A stretch of 64,000 nt of DNA from Streptosporangium lutulentum (GTDB lineage: Bacteria; Actinomycetota; Actinomycetes; Streptosporangiales; Streptosporangiaceae): NCBI RefSeq assembly GCF_030811455.1, contig NZ_JAUSQU010000001.1, positions 7,130,001 through 7,194,000 of the forward strand. Direction: 5' to 3'. Below, in pieces: positions 8,390-16,552 of the stretch. A model generated the notes under the pieces. The model had not been told where the DNA came from and did no database searches. It was given only the letters and a program-made list of their open reading frames with translations. The first letter of the stretch is position 1. Each line of letters starts with the position of its first letter. The position numbers and the translations under genes are program-made.

Positions 8390-8417
8390 CGTAACCTGGC
8401 GTGCCAGGTCTCGTTAG
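8390..8417 (+). promoter_or_regulatory. BldN-type promoter of rsbN
   Basis: CGTAAC (8390-8395), a 16-bp spacer and CGTTAG (8412-8417) closely match the sigma-BldN consensus CGTAAC-N16-CGTTGA reported for Streptomyces. The spacer carries the perfect palindrome CTGGCGTGCCAG (8396-8407). The promoter lies about 50 bp upstream of the rsbN start, so BldN would drive its own anti-sigma factor, as described for Streptomyces. Confidence 0.75.
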
Positions 8418-8466
8418 GCAGGTGACACCTAATTGATCGTGCTCTGGGGGGCGGCAGGGAGAGTTC

Positions 8467-9126
8467 ATGGGTAAGTGGCTGCCCGGAATCTCGCGGAGAT
8501 CGCAGGCGCGCATCCAAGATCGCGTGTCGCGACTCGGTGCCCGCATGACAGGCGGTCCCCGGCTGGAGTTCCGTACCCGGCTCCGGGAGCAGCTCATGGA
8601 GATGCCCCCGGAGGAGGACTTCCCCGAGCGGCAGGTCTTCCCCTCGCGACCGAGGCCCCGTACGGGCCTGTTCTCCGGGCTGCTGTGCGCGACGCTGGCG
8701 GGCTCGATGGTCATGGCGGGGATACTGACCTACGAGTCGATGCCCGGCGACACCTTCTACCCGCTCAAACGCGCCGCCGAGAACACCCTGTTCCATCTGA
8801 GCAGCGACGACGCCGAGCGGGCCGACCGCTCCTTCGGCTACGCGGAGACCCGCGCCCAGGAGGTCGAGGAGCTGCTGGGCTCCACCCAGGGCAAGAACAG
8901 CCTGATCGGGGAGACCCTCCAGGCGATGGAGGAGACCACCCGCTCCGCCGTCACCTCCCTCACGCAGGTACGGCGCCGCGACGCGAAAAGCGCCGGAGAG
9001 CTCAAGCGCTTCGTCCAGAAGCAACGCCACCAGATCGAGGGAATGATTCCCAAAATGGACGCGGAAGATCAAAAAAAAGCCAACGGCTATCTCAGCTACA
9101 TCGAGGGACTGGCCCCGCCCAATTAG
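8467..9126 (+). CDS. rsbN: Membrane-anchored anti-sigma factor RsbN (DUF5667 protein)
   Basis: A 219-residue single-pass protein. About 65 cytoplasmic residues, including LEFRTRLREQLMEMP, precede one transmembrane helix (about 68-88: GLFSGLLCATLAGSMVMAGILT in outline). A DUF5667-type extracytoplasmic domain follows, with the SMPGDTFYPLKRAAEN signature and helical, charged sequence. In Streptomyces RsbN binds BldN through its cytoplasmic N-terminus and holds it inactive. The ATG at 8467 has GGGAG 6 nt upstream. It sits 192 bp after bldN with its own BldN-type promoter. Confidence 0.83.
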   Translation: MGKWLPGISRRSQARIQDRVSRLGARMTGGPRLEFRTRLREQLMEMPPEEDFPERQVFPSRPRPRTGLFSGLLCATLAGSMVMAGILTYESMPGDTFYPLKRAAENTLFHLSSDDAERADRSFGYAETRAQEVEELLGSTQGKNSLIGETLQAMEETTRSAVTSLTQVRRRDAKSAGELKRFVQKQRHQIEGMIPKMDAEDQKKANGYLSYIEGLAPPN

Positions 9127-9231
9127 CCTGTCCAAGAGGGTCTCGCGGCATAGCGCGGCGATAAGACGTCACACTCCGCTAACACGACGTATACCGCTTT
9201 CACCCACACATGCCGGTTAAGCTGAGGTGCT

Positions 9232-10095
9232 ATGAGGCGGCTACTACGACGGCGTGACGAAGCGGAAATAGCTGGAGAGGTGGCGGCCGCGGCGGCTGTC
9301 GCAATGCCGATGGCAGAGCCCGATCCGACGACCGCCGCCTTCTTCGACGTCGACAACACCATGATGCGCGGCGCCTCCATTTATCACTTCGCCCGGGGCC
9401 TCGCCTCACGCGGCCTGTTCACCAGCAGAGATCTGCTCAAGTTCGCGCTCGGCCAGGCGGTGTTCCGGGTCCGCGGCAACGAGAACCCCCATCACATCGC
9501 CGAGGCCAGGGAGACCGCGCTGGCATTCGTGGCGGGCAGCAAGGTCGAGGAGATCGTGCGGCTCGGCGAGGAGATCTTCGACGAGGCCATGGCCGACCGG
9601 ATCTGGCCCGGCACCCGCGCCCTCGCCCAGAGCCACCTGGACGCCGGGCAGCGCGTCTGGCTGGTCACCGCGACCCCGGTGGAGCTCGCCCGCGTGATCG
9701 CACAGCGCCTCGGCCTGACCGGCGCCCTCGGCACCGTGTCCGAGACCGAGAACGGTGTCTACACCGGCCGTCTGGTGGGCGACCTGCTGCACGGCCCCGC
9801 CAAGGCGGAGGCGGTCCGGGCCCTGGCCCGCAGGGAGGGCCTCGACCTGTCCCGCTGCTATGCCTACAGCGACTCGGCCAACGACCTGCCGCTGCTCTCG
9901 CTGGTCGGCCATGCCACCGCGATCAACCCCGACGCCGAGCTGCGCTACTACGCGAGAGAGCGCAACTGGAACATCCAGGACTTCCGTACCGGCCGCAGGG
10001 CCACGATGATCGCCCTGCCCATCGCCGCGAGCGCGGGGGCCATCGCCGGCGGCGTCGCCGCCGCCATCGCCCTGCGCCGCCACTACCGCGGCTGA
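9232..10095 (+). CDS. HAD-IB family hydrolase with C-terminal membrane segment
   Basis: A 287-residue haloacid-dehalogenase superfamily phosphatase of the SerB-like IB group. Motif I is FFDVDNTMM (nucleophile Asp), motif II lies in LVTATPVE, and motif IV is [13 protein letters not shown]-terminal hydrophobic stretch ([20 protein letters not shown]) probably anchors it to the membrane. Proteins of this type occur next to acyltransferases in actinobacteria and may act on lipid phosphates, but the substrate is unknown. It is convergent with the acyltransferase gene, 18 bp away. Confidence 0.85.
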   Translation: MRRLLRRRDEAEIAGEVAAAAAVAMPMAEPDPTTAAFFDVDNTMMRGASIYHFARGLASRGLFTSRDLLKFALGQAVFRVRGNENPHHIAEARETALAFVAGSKVEEIVRLGEEIFDEAMADRIWPGTRALAQSHLDAGQRVWLVTATPVELARVIAQRLGLTGALGTVSETENGVYTGRLVGDLLHGPAKAEAVRALARREGLDLSRCYAYSDSANDLPLLSLVGHATAINPDAELRYYARERNWNIQDFRTGRRATMIALPIAASAGAIAGGVAAAIALRRHYRG

Positions 10096-10113
10096 GCCCC
10101 CCGTACAGCGCGC

Positions 10114-11073
10114 TCAGAAGAAGGGCGGGAAGGCGTGACCGCGCTGGAGACGGAGCTCGTCCAGTTGCTGCTGGACGACCTCGCGGACCTGGTCGGTGAG
10201 ATTGAAGACCAGCATGGGATCGTCCGCCTCGGCGGGGTCGAACTGGTCGGTGCGGATGGGCTCGCCGAAGCCGATCATCCATTTGGACGGGAGCGGGACC
10301 AGGCCCAGGAGCCCGAACCAGGGAAACAGCGGGGTGACCGGCAGGTACGGCAGGCCGAGAGCCCTGGCCAGGAAGCGCAGGTCACCGATCTTGGGGTAGA
10401 TCTCCTCGGCTCCCACGATGGCGCAGGGAACGATCGGGACTCCGGCCCGGATGGCCGAGGCGACGAAGCCGCCGCGGCCGAACCGCTGCAGCCTGTAGCG
10501 CTCGGAGAACGGCTTGCCGACGCCCTTGAAGCCCTCGGGGAAGACCCCGACGAGCTCGCCCTTGCGGAGCAGGCGGTCGGCGTCCTCGCGGCAGGCCAGG
10601 GTGTGGCCGGTCTTGCGTGACAGGTGGCCGAGCACCGGAAGCTTGTAGACCAGGTCGGCGCCGAGGAGCCGGATCGCGCGGCGCTCGGGGTGGTCGTCGT
10701 GCAGGGCGACCTGGAGCATGAGCCCGTCGAGCGGGACGGTGCCCGAGTGGTTGGCCACGATGAGGGCGCCCGAGTCGTCCGGCACATTGCGCATGCCGAC
10801 GGTCTCGACGCGGAACCAGCGCCGGTACAGCGGGCGGATCAGCTCCAGCAGCACCTTGTCGGTGAGCTCCCGGTCGAACCCGAACTCGTCGACCTCGTAC
10901 TCGCCCGCGAGGCGACGCCGCAGGAAGGCGAGGAACTCGGCCAGGCGGTCGTCGGTGACGGGTGGGAGCTCGGACGACGGATCGGGGAAGGGCTCCTGGG
11001 ACGAGCGGGCCCGGGTGATCGGAATCACCTGGGCGTCCTCCGGGTGACCTGGCTCACCTGACGTCTCGGTCAC
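10114..11073 (-). CDS. Lysophospholipid acyltransferase family protein (PlsC-like)
   Basis: A 319-residue glycerolipid-type acyltransferase. NHSGTVPLD is the catalytic HX4D motif, and VFPEGFKGVGKPF is the substrate-binding FPEG block. The N-terminal 60 residues are polar, followed by the PLYRRWFRVE segment typical of this actinobacterial subgroup. The GTG at 11073 overlaps the SDR stop as GTGA, so the two are translationally coupled. The much longer open frame upstream is out-of-frame SDR sequence. The acceptor lipid is not known. Confidence 0.88.
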   Translation of the reverse strand: MTETSGEPGHPEDAQVIPITRARSSQEPFPDPSSELPPVTDDRLAEFLAFLRRRLAGEYEVDEFGFDRELTDKVLLELIRPLYRRWFRVETVGMRNVPDDSGALIVANHSGTVPLDGLMLQVALHDDHPERRAIRLLGADLVYKLPVLGHLSRKTGHTLACREDADRLLRKGELVGVFPEGFKGVGKPFSERYRLQRFGRGGFVASAIRAGVPIVPCAIVGAEEIYPKIGDLRFLARALGLPYLPVTPLFPWFGLLGLVPLPSKWMIGFGEPIRTDQFDPAEADDPMLVFNLTDQVREVVQQQLDELRLQRGHAFPPFF

Positions 11074-12098
11074 TTCGCCGCCACAGCCTGGGAGAACAGG
11101 TCCGTCATGGTCGTGGGAGGCCCGCCGCCCAGGTCGCGCGCGCGGACGAAGTCCTCGAAGGCCGCGGCGGTGGAGAACTTCGGCCTCCAGCCGAGGGCCC
11201 CGGCCAGCAGGGTGGTGTCCACCACACGGCCGTGACACATCAGGCGGAGCTGCTCGGGAGAATAGTCGACGAGTCCCGCGCCCCGGGCGAGCTCGCCCAT
11301 GAGACGGAACACGGGAGAGGGCACGGGCAGCGAGAGCAGGCCGGCCCTGCGGGCGCACTGCGACAGGAGCAGCACTCCGTCCCCGGACACGTTGAACGTG
11401 CCGGGATGATCCTCCGTCGCCATCCGCCGGAGCACCTCGACCGCGTCGTCCTCGTGGACGAACTGGAGCCGGGGGTCGAATCCGAACACGGTCGGCAGGA
11501 GGGTCTGGGTGAAGTAACGGGTCAGCGGAGAGTCGACGCCGGGTCCCATGAAGTTGGCGAACCTGAGCGTCGACACCGCCACATCACTCCGGCGCCTGGC
11601 GAAACCGCGGACGTAGCCCTCCACCTCGGAGGCGTCCTTGGCGTAGCCGTGGGTCGGCGGCTCGCCCGGCTCGGCGTCCTCGGTGAAGACGGCCGGGTCG
11701 TGCGAGGACGAGCCGTACACCGCGGTGGTCGAGCGCACGACGACACGGCGGACCGTCGCGGACCGCTGACAGGCACCGAGCAACTGCATGGTGCCTATGA
11801 CGTTGTGCTCTTTCATGAGGGTTCTGCCGCCGCTCCGAGGGGGAGCGCTCACCAGACTCATGTGAACGACGGTGTCGATGTCGGCGGCCGCGATCACCTG
11901 GGCGATGTCGGGACCGCGTAGATCGACGCGGACGAACTCCGTCCGGCCGAGAGGTACGCCGCCATCACACGAGAGCGAGGGCGGCGGCACCGTATCTACT
12001 CCGATGACCCGGTCGATGTCCGGGTCAGCCGCGAGAACGCTCGCCACTCGGGCGCCGATGTGGCGCGAGACCCCGGTGACAAGCACGGTGTGGGTCAT
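11070..12098 (-). CDS. Extended SDR, NAD-dependent epimerase/dehydratase family
   Basis: A 342-residue Rossmann protein. VLVTGVSRHIGARVA is the nucleotide-binding loop, a variant of TGxxGxxG, and GVDTVPPP is the acidic end of beta-2. RSTTAVYGSSSHDP corresponds to the catalytic Ser/Thr region. Where the YxxxK pair is expected the sequence reads GYAKDASEVEGY, with Lys at +2 rather than +4, so classical epimerase chemistry is uncertain. It forms a coupled operon with the acyltransferase and lies 23 bp downstream of the bS22 gene. Confidence 0.85.
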   Translation of the reverse strand: MTHTVLVTGVSRHIGARVASVLAADPDIDRVIGVDTVPPPSLSCDGGVPLGRTEFVRVDLRGPDIAQVIAAADIDTVVHMSLVSAPPRSGGRTLMKEHNVIGTMQLLGACQRSATVRRVVVRSTTAVYGSSSHDPAVFTEDAEPGEPPTHGYAKDASEVEGYVRGFARRRSDVAVSTLRFANFMGPGVDSPLTRYFTQTLLPTVFGFDPRLQFVHEDDAVEVLRRMATEDHPGTFNVSGDGVLLLSQCARRAGLLSLPVPSPVFRLMGELARGAGLVDYSPEQLRLMCHGRVVDTTLLAGALGWRPKFSTAAAFEDFVRARDLGGGPPTTMTDLFSQAVAAK

Positions 12099-12121
12099 CG
12101 GCGCCTCGCAAGTCCGCGTTA

Positions 12122-12220
12122 CTACTTCTTGTTACGCCGCTGGATACGGGTCTTCTTCAGAAGCTTGCGGTGCTTCTTCTTCGCCATGCGCTTACGGCGC
12201 TTCTTGATCACAGAGCCCAC
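12122..12220 (-). CDS. Small basic ribosomal protein bS22 (AURKAIP1/COX24-domain protein)
   Basis: A 32-residue, extremely Lys/Arg-rich peptide ([20 protein letters not shown] then [12 protein letters not shown]). This is the actinobacterial bS22 / AURKAIP1-domain family, found in mycobacterial 30S subunits near the decoding region. The GTG at 12220 has GGGGG about 5 nt upstream. It precedes the SDR-acyltransferase pair, an order conserved in related actinomycetes. Confidence 0.9.
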   Translation of the reverse strand: MGSVIKKRRKRMAKKKHRKLLKKTRIQRRNKK

Positions 12221-12341
12221 GGGACCCCCAGGTAGCTGGTAGCCGAGATTGCCAAACCGGTGCGCGAACACACACCGGCTCAACAGCCTACCGGCGATCC
12301 ACGGTAGATCGCCCCTGGGAGACCCCGGGCACTTGAACTCA

Positions 12342-12357
12342 CGACGTCATGACGTCG
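12342..12357. promoter_or_regulatory. Perfect 16-bp palindrome between bS22 and the HTH gene
   Basis: CGACGTCATGACGTCG reads identically on both strands. It lies in a 281-bp gene-free gap (12221-12501), 122 bp upstream of the bS22 gene and 145 bp past the end of the HTH gene. It could be an operator for a dimeric regulator. No other feature was recognised in the gap. Confidence 0.45.
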
Positions 12358-12501
12358 CTACCTCAGCGAAGCATGAGCCCGTCACATACCGGCCCGAACC
12401 GGGAGGAGTGGCACCCGTAAGCCACTCACCACTCCTCATCGCCTCGCGGCCGGCTCGTCGCGCTCCGGCCACTCAGCTCTATGTGTCGAGGTCCCCCTGC
12501 T

Positions 12502-12705
12502 TCAACCCGCCTCGATGTAGGCATCCCTGAGATAATCGTGCACCGCCTGCTCCGGCACTCGGAAGGATCGACCGACCCGGATGGCCGGCAGCTCGCCCGA
12601 ATGCACGAGTCGGTACACAGTCATCTTGGACACCCTCATGACAGTGGCCACTTCTGCCACCGTCAGGAACTTCACCTCGCTGAGAGGTCTTTCGCCTGCA
12701 CCCAT
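12502..12705 (-). CDS. Excisionase/MerR-like helix-turn-helix DNA-binding protein
   Basis: A 67-residue single-domain protein with the excisionase-type wHTH pattern FLTVAEVATVMRVSKMTVYR followed by the wing IRVGRSFRVPEQAVHDYL. It is related in fold to BldC-type regulators. No integrase or phage gene is nearby, so a chromosomal regulatory role is more likely than excision. I chose the ATG at 12705 (MGAGERPLSE) because GAGG lies 7 nt upstream and related proteins begin there. An in-frame ATG at 12753 would add 16 basic residues. Confidence 0.85.
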   Translation of the reverse strand: MGAGERPLSEVKFLTVAEVATVMRVSKMTVYRLVHSGELPAIRVGRSFRVPEQAVHDYLRDAYIEAG

Positions 12706-12777
12706 CGGACGCCTCTTCCGCACGTGTTTCCGGGTTATCCCCACTGGTGCCATTGCTCACGCACGTGTACTGCCGTC

Positions 12778-12805
12778 AGCGTAAGTCGGGACTCCGAGTG
12801 CGCAA
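12778..12805 (-). promoter_or_regulatory. Possible promoter of the HTH gene
   Basis: On the minus strand TTGCGC (12805-12800) and TACGCT (12783-12778) are separated by 16 bp, about 70 bp upstream of the ATG at 12705. The rest of the gap up to 13027 holds nothing else I can support. Confidence 0.35.
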
Positions 12806-13027
12806 ACCCCCTATTTTCTCAACCTGCGTAGCCCCATGTCAGCGAAACGGATGAAATCGCTGGCCAGCAGCCGGACCGTGCCCCTCGCATTGATCTTGGA
12901 ACGGACCAACTGTCTCCTATTAGAGTCGCCCACAATCCTCAAAAAGTTGGCAAACGGTCGGCGAGCTCCGTGGAATGCAGGCGCGAAAAGCGCGTATAGG
13001 GATGACCCAATTTGTGCATCCCCCGTC

Positions 13028-13867
13028 TCAGAGGGCTCGCAGGACCCTCTCGACCAAGTGGTGCGTCAGGGGTTCGTAATATCTGGGCAGCACGTTGTCA
13101 TCGAGCGGGACGGTCACCGCGATCTTGCCCTCCGCCTCTCCGACGAAGAGCGCGGGGTCGTTGCTGTCGGCGAACCCGACCGTGAGGATTCCCGCCTCGC
13201 CGGCCGCGCCGGCCCAGCCGTGGTCGGCGATGACCAGGTCGGGACGTTCGTCGCCGAATTCGGCGATCATGGCCCGCATCGGGGCCGGGTCGTGGGTGTG
13301 CACGAAGGCGCCGCGGTCGTCCAGCATGGCGACGTCGTCCATGTAGCGGATCTTGCGCTTGCGGCCGAAGCCGTTGCCCCAGTAGGACCAGCCCTCGGCC
13401 GTGCTCATCAGGGTGGCGCCGCGCTCCCGCACCAGCCGCGCGAGGGCCATGTGGACGGTGAGCAGCCCGGTGGGGTGCCCCGTGGCGATCAGGATCCGGG
13501 GGCTCCCGCCCCGGAGCACGCTTGCGATCGTGTCGCCCATCCGCTCGGTCGCCTCGATCGTGCGGTCGGGGTCGATGGTGTCCTGGCCCTCACGATGACC
13601 GGGGTCCGCCACCACGCCCGCGGACTTGGCCATCAGCTCCAGCACGTCCCTGTAGGACCATCTGCCGTCCGGCGTCAGCCCGAACATGTGATGCGGGTCC
13701 CGGTTGGCCAGCGACCGGTAGTGGTCCAGGTTGTTCTCCCGGCTGGTCGCCACCTCACCGGCGATGCGGGTGCGGACCAGATGCTCGCGAAGATCGTCAA
13801 CGGTCGGCGGCGGCACGGCCTGTCCCGTCGCGAGCACTGACAGCCGTTGACCTCGCTCGTCGCTCAT
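13028..13867 (-). CDS. Conserved actinobacterial phosphatase-like protein
   Basis: A 279-residue cytoplasmic protein of a family usually labelled phosphatase in Streptomyces genomes. Visible conserved blocks are LVRTRIAGEVATSRENNL near the N-terminus, ILIATGHPTGLL, and VIADHGWAGAAGEAG with FADSNDPALFVGEAEG near the C-terminus. The biochemical substrate is unknown to me, and the name should be treated as a family label. The second ATG (13867) is preferred because AGAGGG lies 6 nt upstream; the ATG at 13873 has the same site at zero spacing. Confidence 0.7.
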   Translation of the reverse strand: MSDERGQRLSVLATGQAVPPPTVDDLREHLVRTRIAGEVATSRENNLDHYRSLANRDPHHMFGLTPDGRWSYRDVLELMAKSAGVVADPGHREGQDTIDPDRTIEATERMGDTIASVLRGGSPRILIATGHPTGLLTVHMALARLVRERGATLMSTAEGWSYWGNGFGRKRKIRYMDDVAMLDDRGAFVHTHDPAPMRAMIAEFGDERPDLVIADHGWAGAAGEAGILTVGFADSNDPALFVGEAEGKIAVTVPLDDNVLPRYYEPLTHHLVERVLRAL

Positions 13868-13960
13868 CCGCATCCCTCTGACTCGAAGCCGTTCGTGGCC
13901 GCGGCCCCACGTGTCGCGACCGGGGCGTTGATGTGCCGGTGACTTCCCTCGTTCCTCCGA

Positions 13961-15124
13961 TTACGGGAGTGGGTCCAGCCCGTGGAGGGGGAAGACGGCG
14001 TTCCGCGTCGCCATGATGGCCCGGTCGATCTCGTCCGCTGGGTCATAACCAGCAGAGAAATCACGAAATTCCGCATGTCTGCCATCGGTCATCGTCAACG
14101 GTGCCGTCTGCCCGGTCCGCTCCTTGACAAACCGGCGCCACGCCTCGGGGGTGGCGGTGGCGGGATCGAGCGGGTGCCCCGAGACCTCGGCGATCAGGTG
14201 GGTCCACACCCGGGGCACGACCTGCACCAGCTCGTATCCTCCGCCGCCGGTGACGACCCACCGCCCGCCCGCGGTCTCGTGCGCGAGCCCGTGCAGCGCC
14301 TCGTACGCGGTGCGCTGGCCGTCCACGCTGAGCATCAGGTTGGCCAGCGGGTCCAGGGCGTGACTGTCGCAACCGTGCTGGGTGACCAGGATCTCGGGGG
14401 CGAACTCCCGCAGAAGCGGCGGTACCACCGCGTGGAAGGCCCTCAGCCAGCCGCTGTCGCCACATCCGGCGGGCAGGGCCACATTGACCGCGGTCCCCTC
14501 CGCTCCGGTCTCCTGAGGGAAACCAGTGCCGGGGAAGAGCGTGCGAGGGCTCTCGTGAAGGCTGATGGTGAGCACCCTGGGGTCGTCGTAGAACAACGAC
14601 TGGACACCGTCCCCGTGATGCACGTCCACGTCCACATACGCGATCTTGGAGGCTCCCTGGGCCAGCAGCCAGGCGATCGCCGCCGCGGGGTCGTTGTAGA
14701 CGCAGAACCCGCTCGCCACGGCGGCCATCGCGTGGTGCAGGCCCCCCGCGACGTTCACCGCGTGCTCGGCCTCGCCCGTCCACACGGCGCGGGCCGCCGC
14801 CAGGGAGGCCCCGGTGATCAGCGCGGACGCCTCGTGAACCCCGGTGAAGGCGGGGTTGTCGGCGGTGCCGAGCCCGTGGGCCAGGTCGGGCCGCCCCGTC
14901 GCGGAGACCCGCTTGACGGCCTCGATGTAGTCGCGCTTGTGGACGAGCGCCAGTTCGTCGTCGGTGGCGGGCGCGCACCCGCCCATCTCGACCTCGTCCA
15001 GCACGCCGAGCTCTCTGGCCAGTGCCATGGTCAGCTCGACCCGCACGGGCGCGAGCGGATGCCCGGGCCCGAAGTCGTAGGAGGTGAGCGCATCGTCCCA
15101 GATGACCCGCACGGACCGGCTCAT
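13961..15124 (-). CDS. acuC: AcuC-type histone-deacetylase-family amidohydrolase
   Basis: A 387-residue zinc deacetylase of the class I HDAC/AcuC family. GGLHHAMAAVASGFCVYND holds the catalytic His pair, and YVDVDVHHGDGVQ the Asp/His zinc ligands. LVTQHGCDSHALDPLANL and TGGGGYELVQVVPRVW complete the pocket. In Bacillus AcuC deacetylates acetyl-CoA synthetase. Here no acs gene is adjacent, so the target protein is open. The ATG is at 15124. Confidence 0.9.
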   Translation of the reverse strand: MSRSVRVIWDDALTSYDFGPGHPLAPVRVELTMALARELGVLDEVEMGGCAPATDDELALVHKRDYIEAVKRVSATGRPDLAHGLGTADNPAFTGVHEASALITGASLAAARAVWTGEAEHAVNVAGGLHHAMAAVASGFCVYNDPAAAIAWLLAQGASKIAYVDVDVHHGDGVQSLFYDDPRVLTISLHESPRTLFPGTGFPQETGAEGTAVNVALPAGCGDSGWLRAFHAVVPPLLREFAPEILVTQHGCDSHALDPLANLMLSVDGQRTAYEALHGLAHETAGGRWVVTGGGGYELVQVVPRVWTHLIAEVSGHPLDPATATPEAWRRFVKERTGQTAPLTMTDGRHAEFRDFSAGYDPADEIDRAIMATRNAVFPLHGLDPLP

Positions 15125-15287
15125 GGATCCTCCCCGTTCGGTTGCGTGCTTCGATCTTCCCTCTTTCGGCCGACGTTACCGCACGAATTCGGGCACCGGT
15201 TTACACGGCCTTCGCGGAGGTGAAAGCCGTTTTGATCCGAGCGAAACATTCGAACTTATTTCGGTTAAAAAAGCACACTTTGTCGAA

Positions 15288-15303
15288 GTACGGTGTGCCG
15301 TAC
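15288..15303. promoter_or_regulatory. Inverted repeat upstream of the histidine kinase gene
   Basis: GTACGG-TGTG-CCGTAC is a perfect 6-4-6 inverted repeat ending 9 bp before the kinase ATG. It overlaps a -10-like TACCGT (15301-15306) with TTGTCG (15280-15285) upstream. This arrangement suggests autoregulation of the kinase/ABC operon. Confidence 0.5.
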
Positions 15304-15312
15304 CGTCGGAGC

Positions 15313-16476
15313 ATGCGCTTGAACGCCCCCCGCGCCGCATGGCGTTTTCTCAAGCGTCCCCGCGTCCAGGACGCGCTGCTCGCCGGACTGGTCCTCCTCC
15401 TGGAGGGATCGGCGATGCTCGCCGCCCACCGGGGCGACCCGCGCGACCAGATCGCCGGCGTCGCGATCGCCTCGGCCGGCTGCCTGGCCCTCCTGTGGCG
15501 GCGGAGCCGTCCCGCCACCGTCGCGGTGATCGCCCTGACCTTCGATCTCGCCGGCGTCGTCGCCGGCGTCGACGGCCCGGGTACCACGCCCGGCGTCATC
15601 GCCCTCTACAGCGCGGGCCGCCACGCCTCGAACAGGGCGGCCTGGCTTCTCGCCGTCGTCGCCTGGGGCACCTACCTGCTCGGTACGGTGCTGGTCGTCC
15701 CCCGGCCCCCCGGCAACCAGACCATCGGGGTCCTGACACCTCTCCTGTTCGTCGGGCTGGGCCAGTACATCCGCTTCCGGGGAGAGCTCAGGGACCGCGG
15801 GCGGCACGAGGCGGCCGAGAACGCGGTGCGGGCCGAGCGCCATCGCATCGCCCGCGAGCTGCACGACGTCGTGGCCCACCACATCAGCGTGATCACCGTG
15901 CTCATGGGCGCGGCCAGGACCACGGTGCCGGCCGACCCCGGCAAGGCCCAGGAGACCCTGCTCACGGCCGAGCGGACGGCGCGGGCCGCGATGGCGGAGA
16001 TGCGACAGCTCCTCCACGTGCTCCGCGCCGAGGACGGCGCGGAGCCGGAGAACCAGGCGGGCATCGGGACGTCGGCGCTGCCGGAGCTCGTCGAGCAGGC
16101 CGCGCGCGCCGGGTTGCCCGCGCGGCTGGAGGTGACCGGGGACGCGGTGGCCCTGCCCTCGGCCGTGGACCACGCGATCTACCGGATCGTTCAGGAGTCC
16201 CTCACCAACACCCGCAAGCACGCGCGGGGCGCCCGCTCCAGCGTGCGGCTCGCCTACCTGCCGGACGCGGTCGAGGTGGAGGTCCTGGACGACGGGCCGG
16301 GCGCCGAGGCACCCCCGACCGGCGGGTTCGGGCTGGGCGGCATGGCCGAACGGGTGGCGTTGTCCGGCGGCGAGTTGCGGACCGGGCCCCGGCAGGAGGG
16401 CGGCTTCGGGGTGCACGCCCGGTTCCCGCTGCCCGGGGCCGCCGATCTGGGAGCAGGGGCCCAGCCGGGGGCGTGA
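15313..16476 (+). CDS. Sensor histidine kinase (NarL/DesK-type, HisKA_3) without adjacent regulator
   Basis: A 387-residue membrane kinase. Several hydrophobic helices occupy roughly residues 20-160. The dimerisation domain follows with the phosphoacceptor His in RHRIARELHDVVAHHISVI, then a HATPase_c domain (IVQESLTNTRKHA N-box; LDDGPGAEAPPTGGFGLGGM). The ATG at 15313 starts a normal-length protein; the longer open frame to 15142 covers promoter sequence. Such kinases normally sit beside a LuxR-type response regulator, but here an ABC-2 exporter follows directly. The system probably senses cell-envelope stress or a peptide antibiotic, by analogy with BcrA-type loci. Confidence 0.88.
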   Translation: MRLNAPRAAWRFLKRPRVQDALLAGLVLLLEGSAMLAAHRGDPRDQIAGVAIASAGCLALLWRRSRPATVAVIALTFDLAGVVAGVDGPGTTPGVIALYSAGRHASNRAAWLLAVVAWGTYLLGTVLVVPRPPGNQTIGVLTPLLFVGLGQYIRFRGELRDRGRHEAAENAVRAERHRIARELHDVVAHHISVITVLMGAARTTVPADPGKAQETLLTAERTARAAMAEMRQLLHVLRAEDGAEPENQAGIGTSALPELVEQAARAGLPARLEVTGDAVALPSAVDHAIYRIVQESLTNTRKHARGARSSVRLAYLPDAVEVEVLDDGPGAEAPPTGGFGLGGMAERVALSGGELRTGPRQEGGFGVHARFPLPGAADLGAGAQPGA

Positions 16477-16552
16477 GCCGTACCGTGCTCCCAGGGTGAG
16501 AACCCTTCGCGGGGCGGAGGAGAACCGGCCGGGGCGAGGCGAGGCTTGAATC

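Noticed and set aside
12502-12753. Excisionase gene of a prophage
   Set aside because: No integrase, phage or attachment sequence; the locus looks syntenic with core genes.
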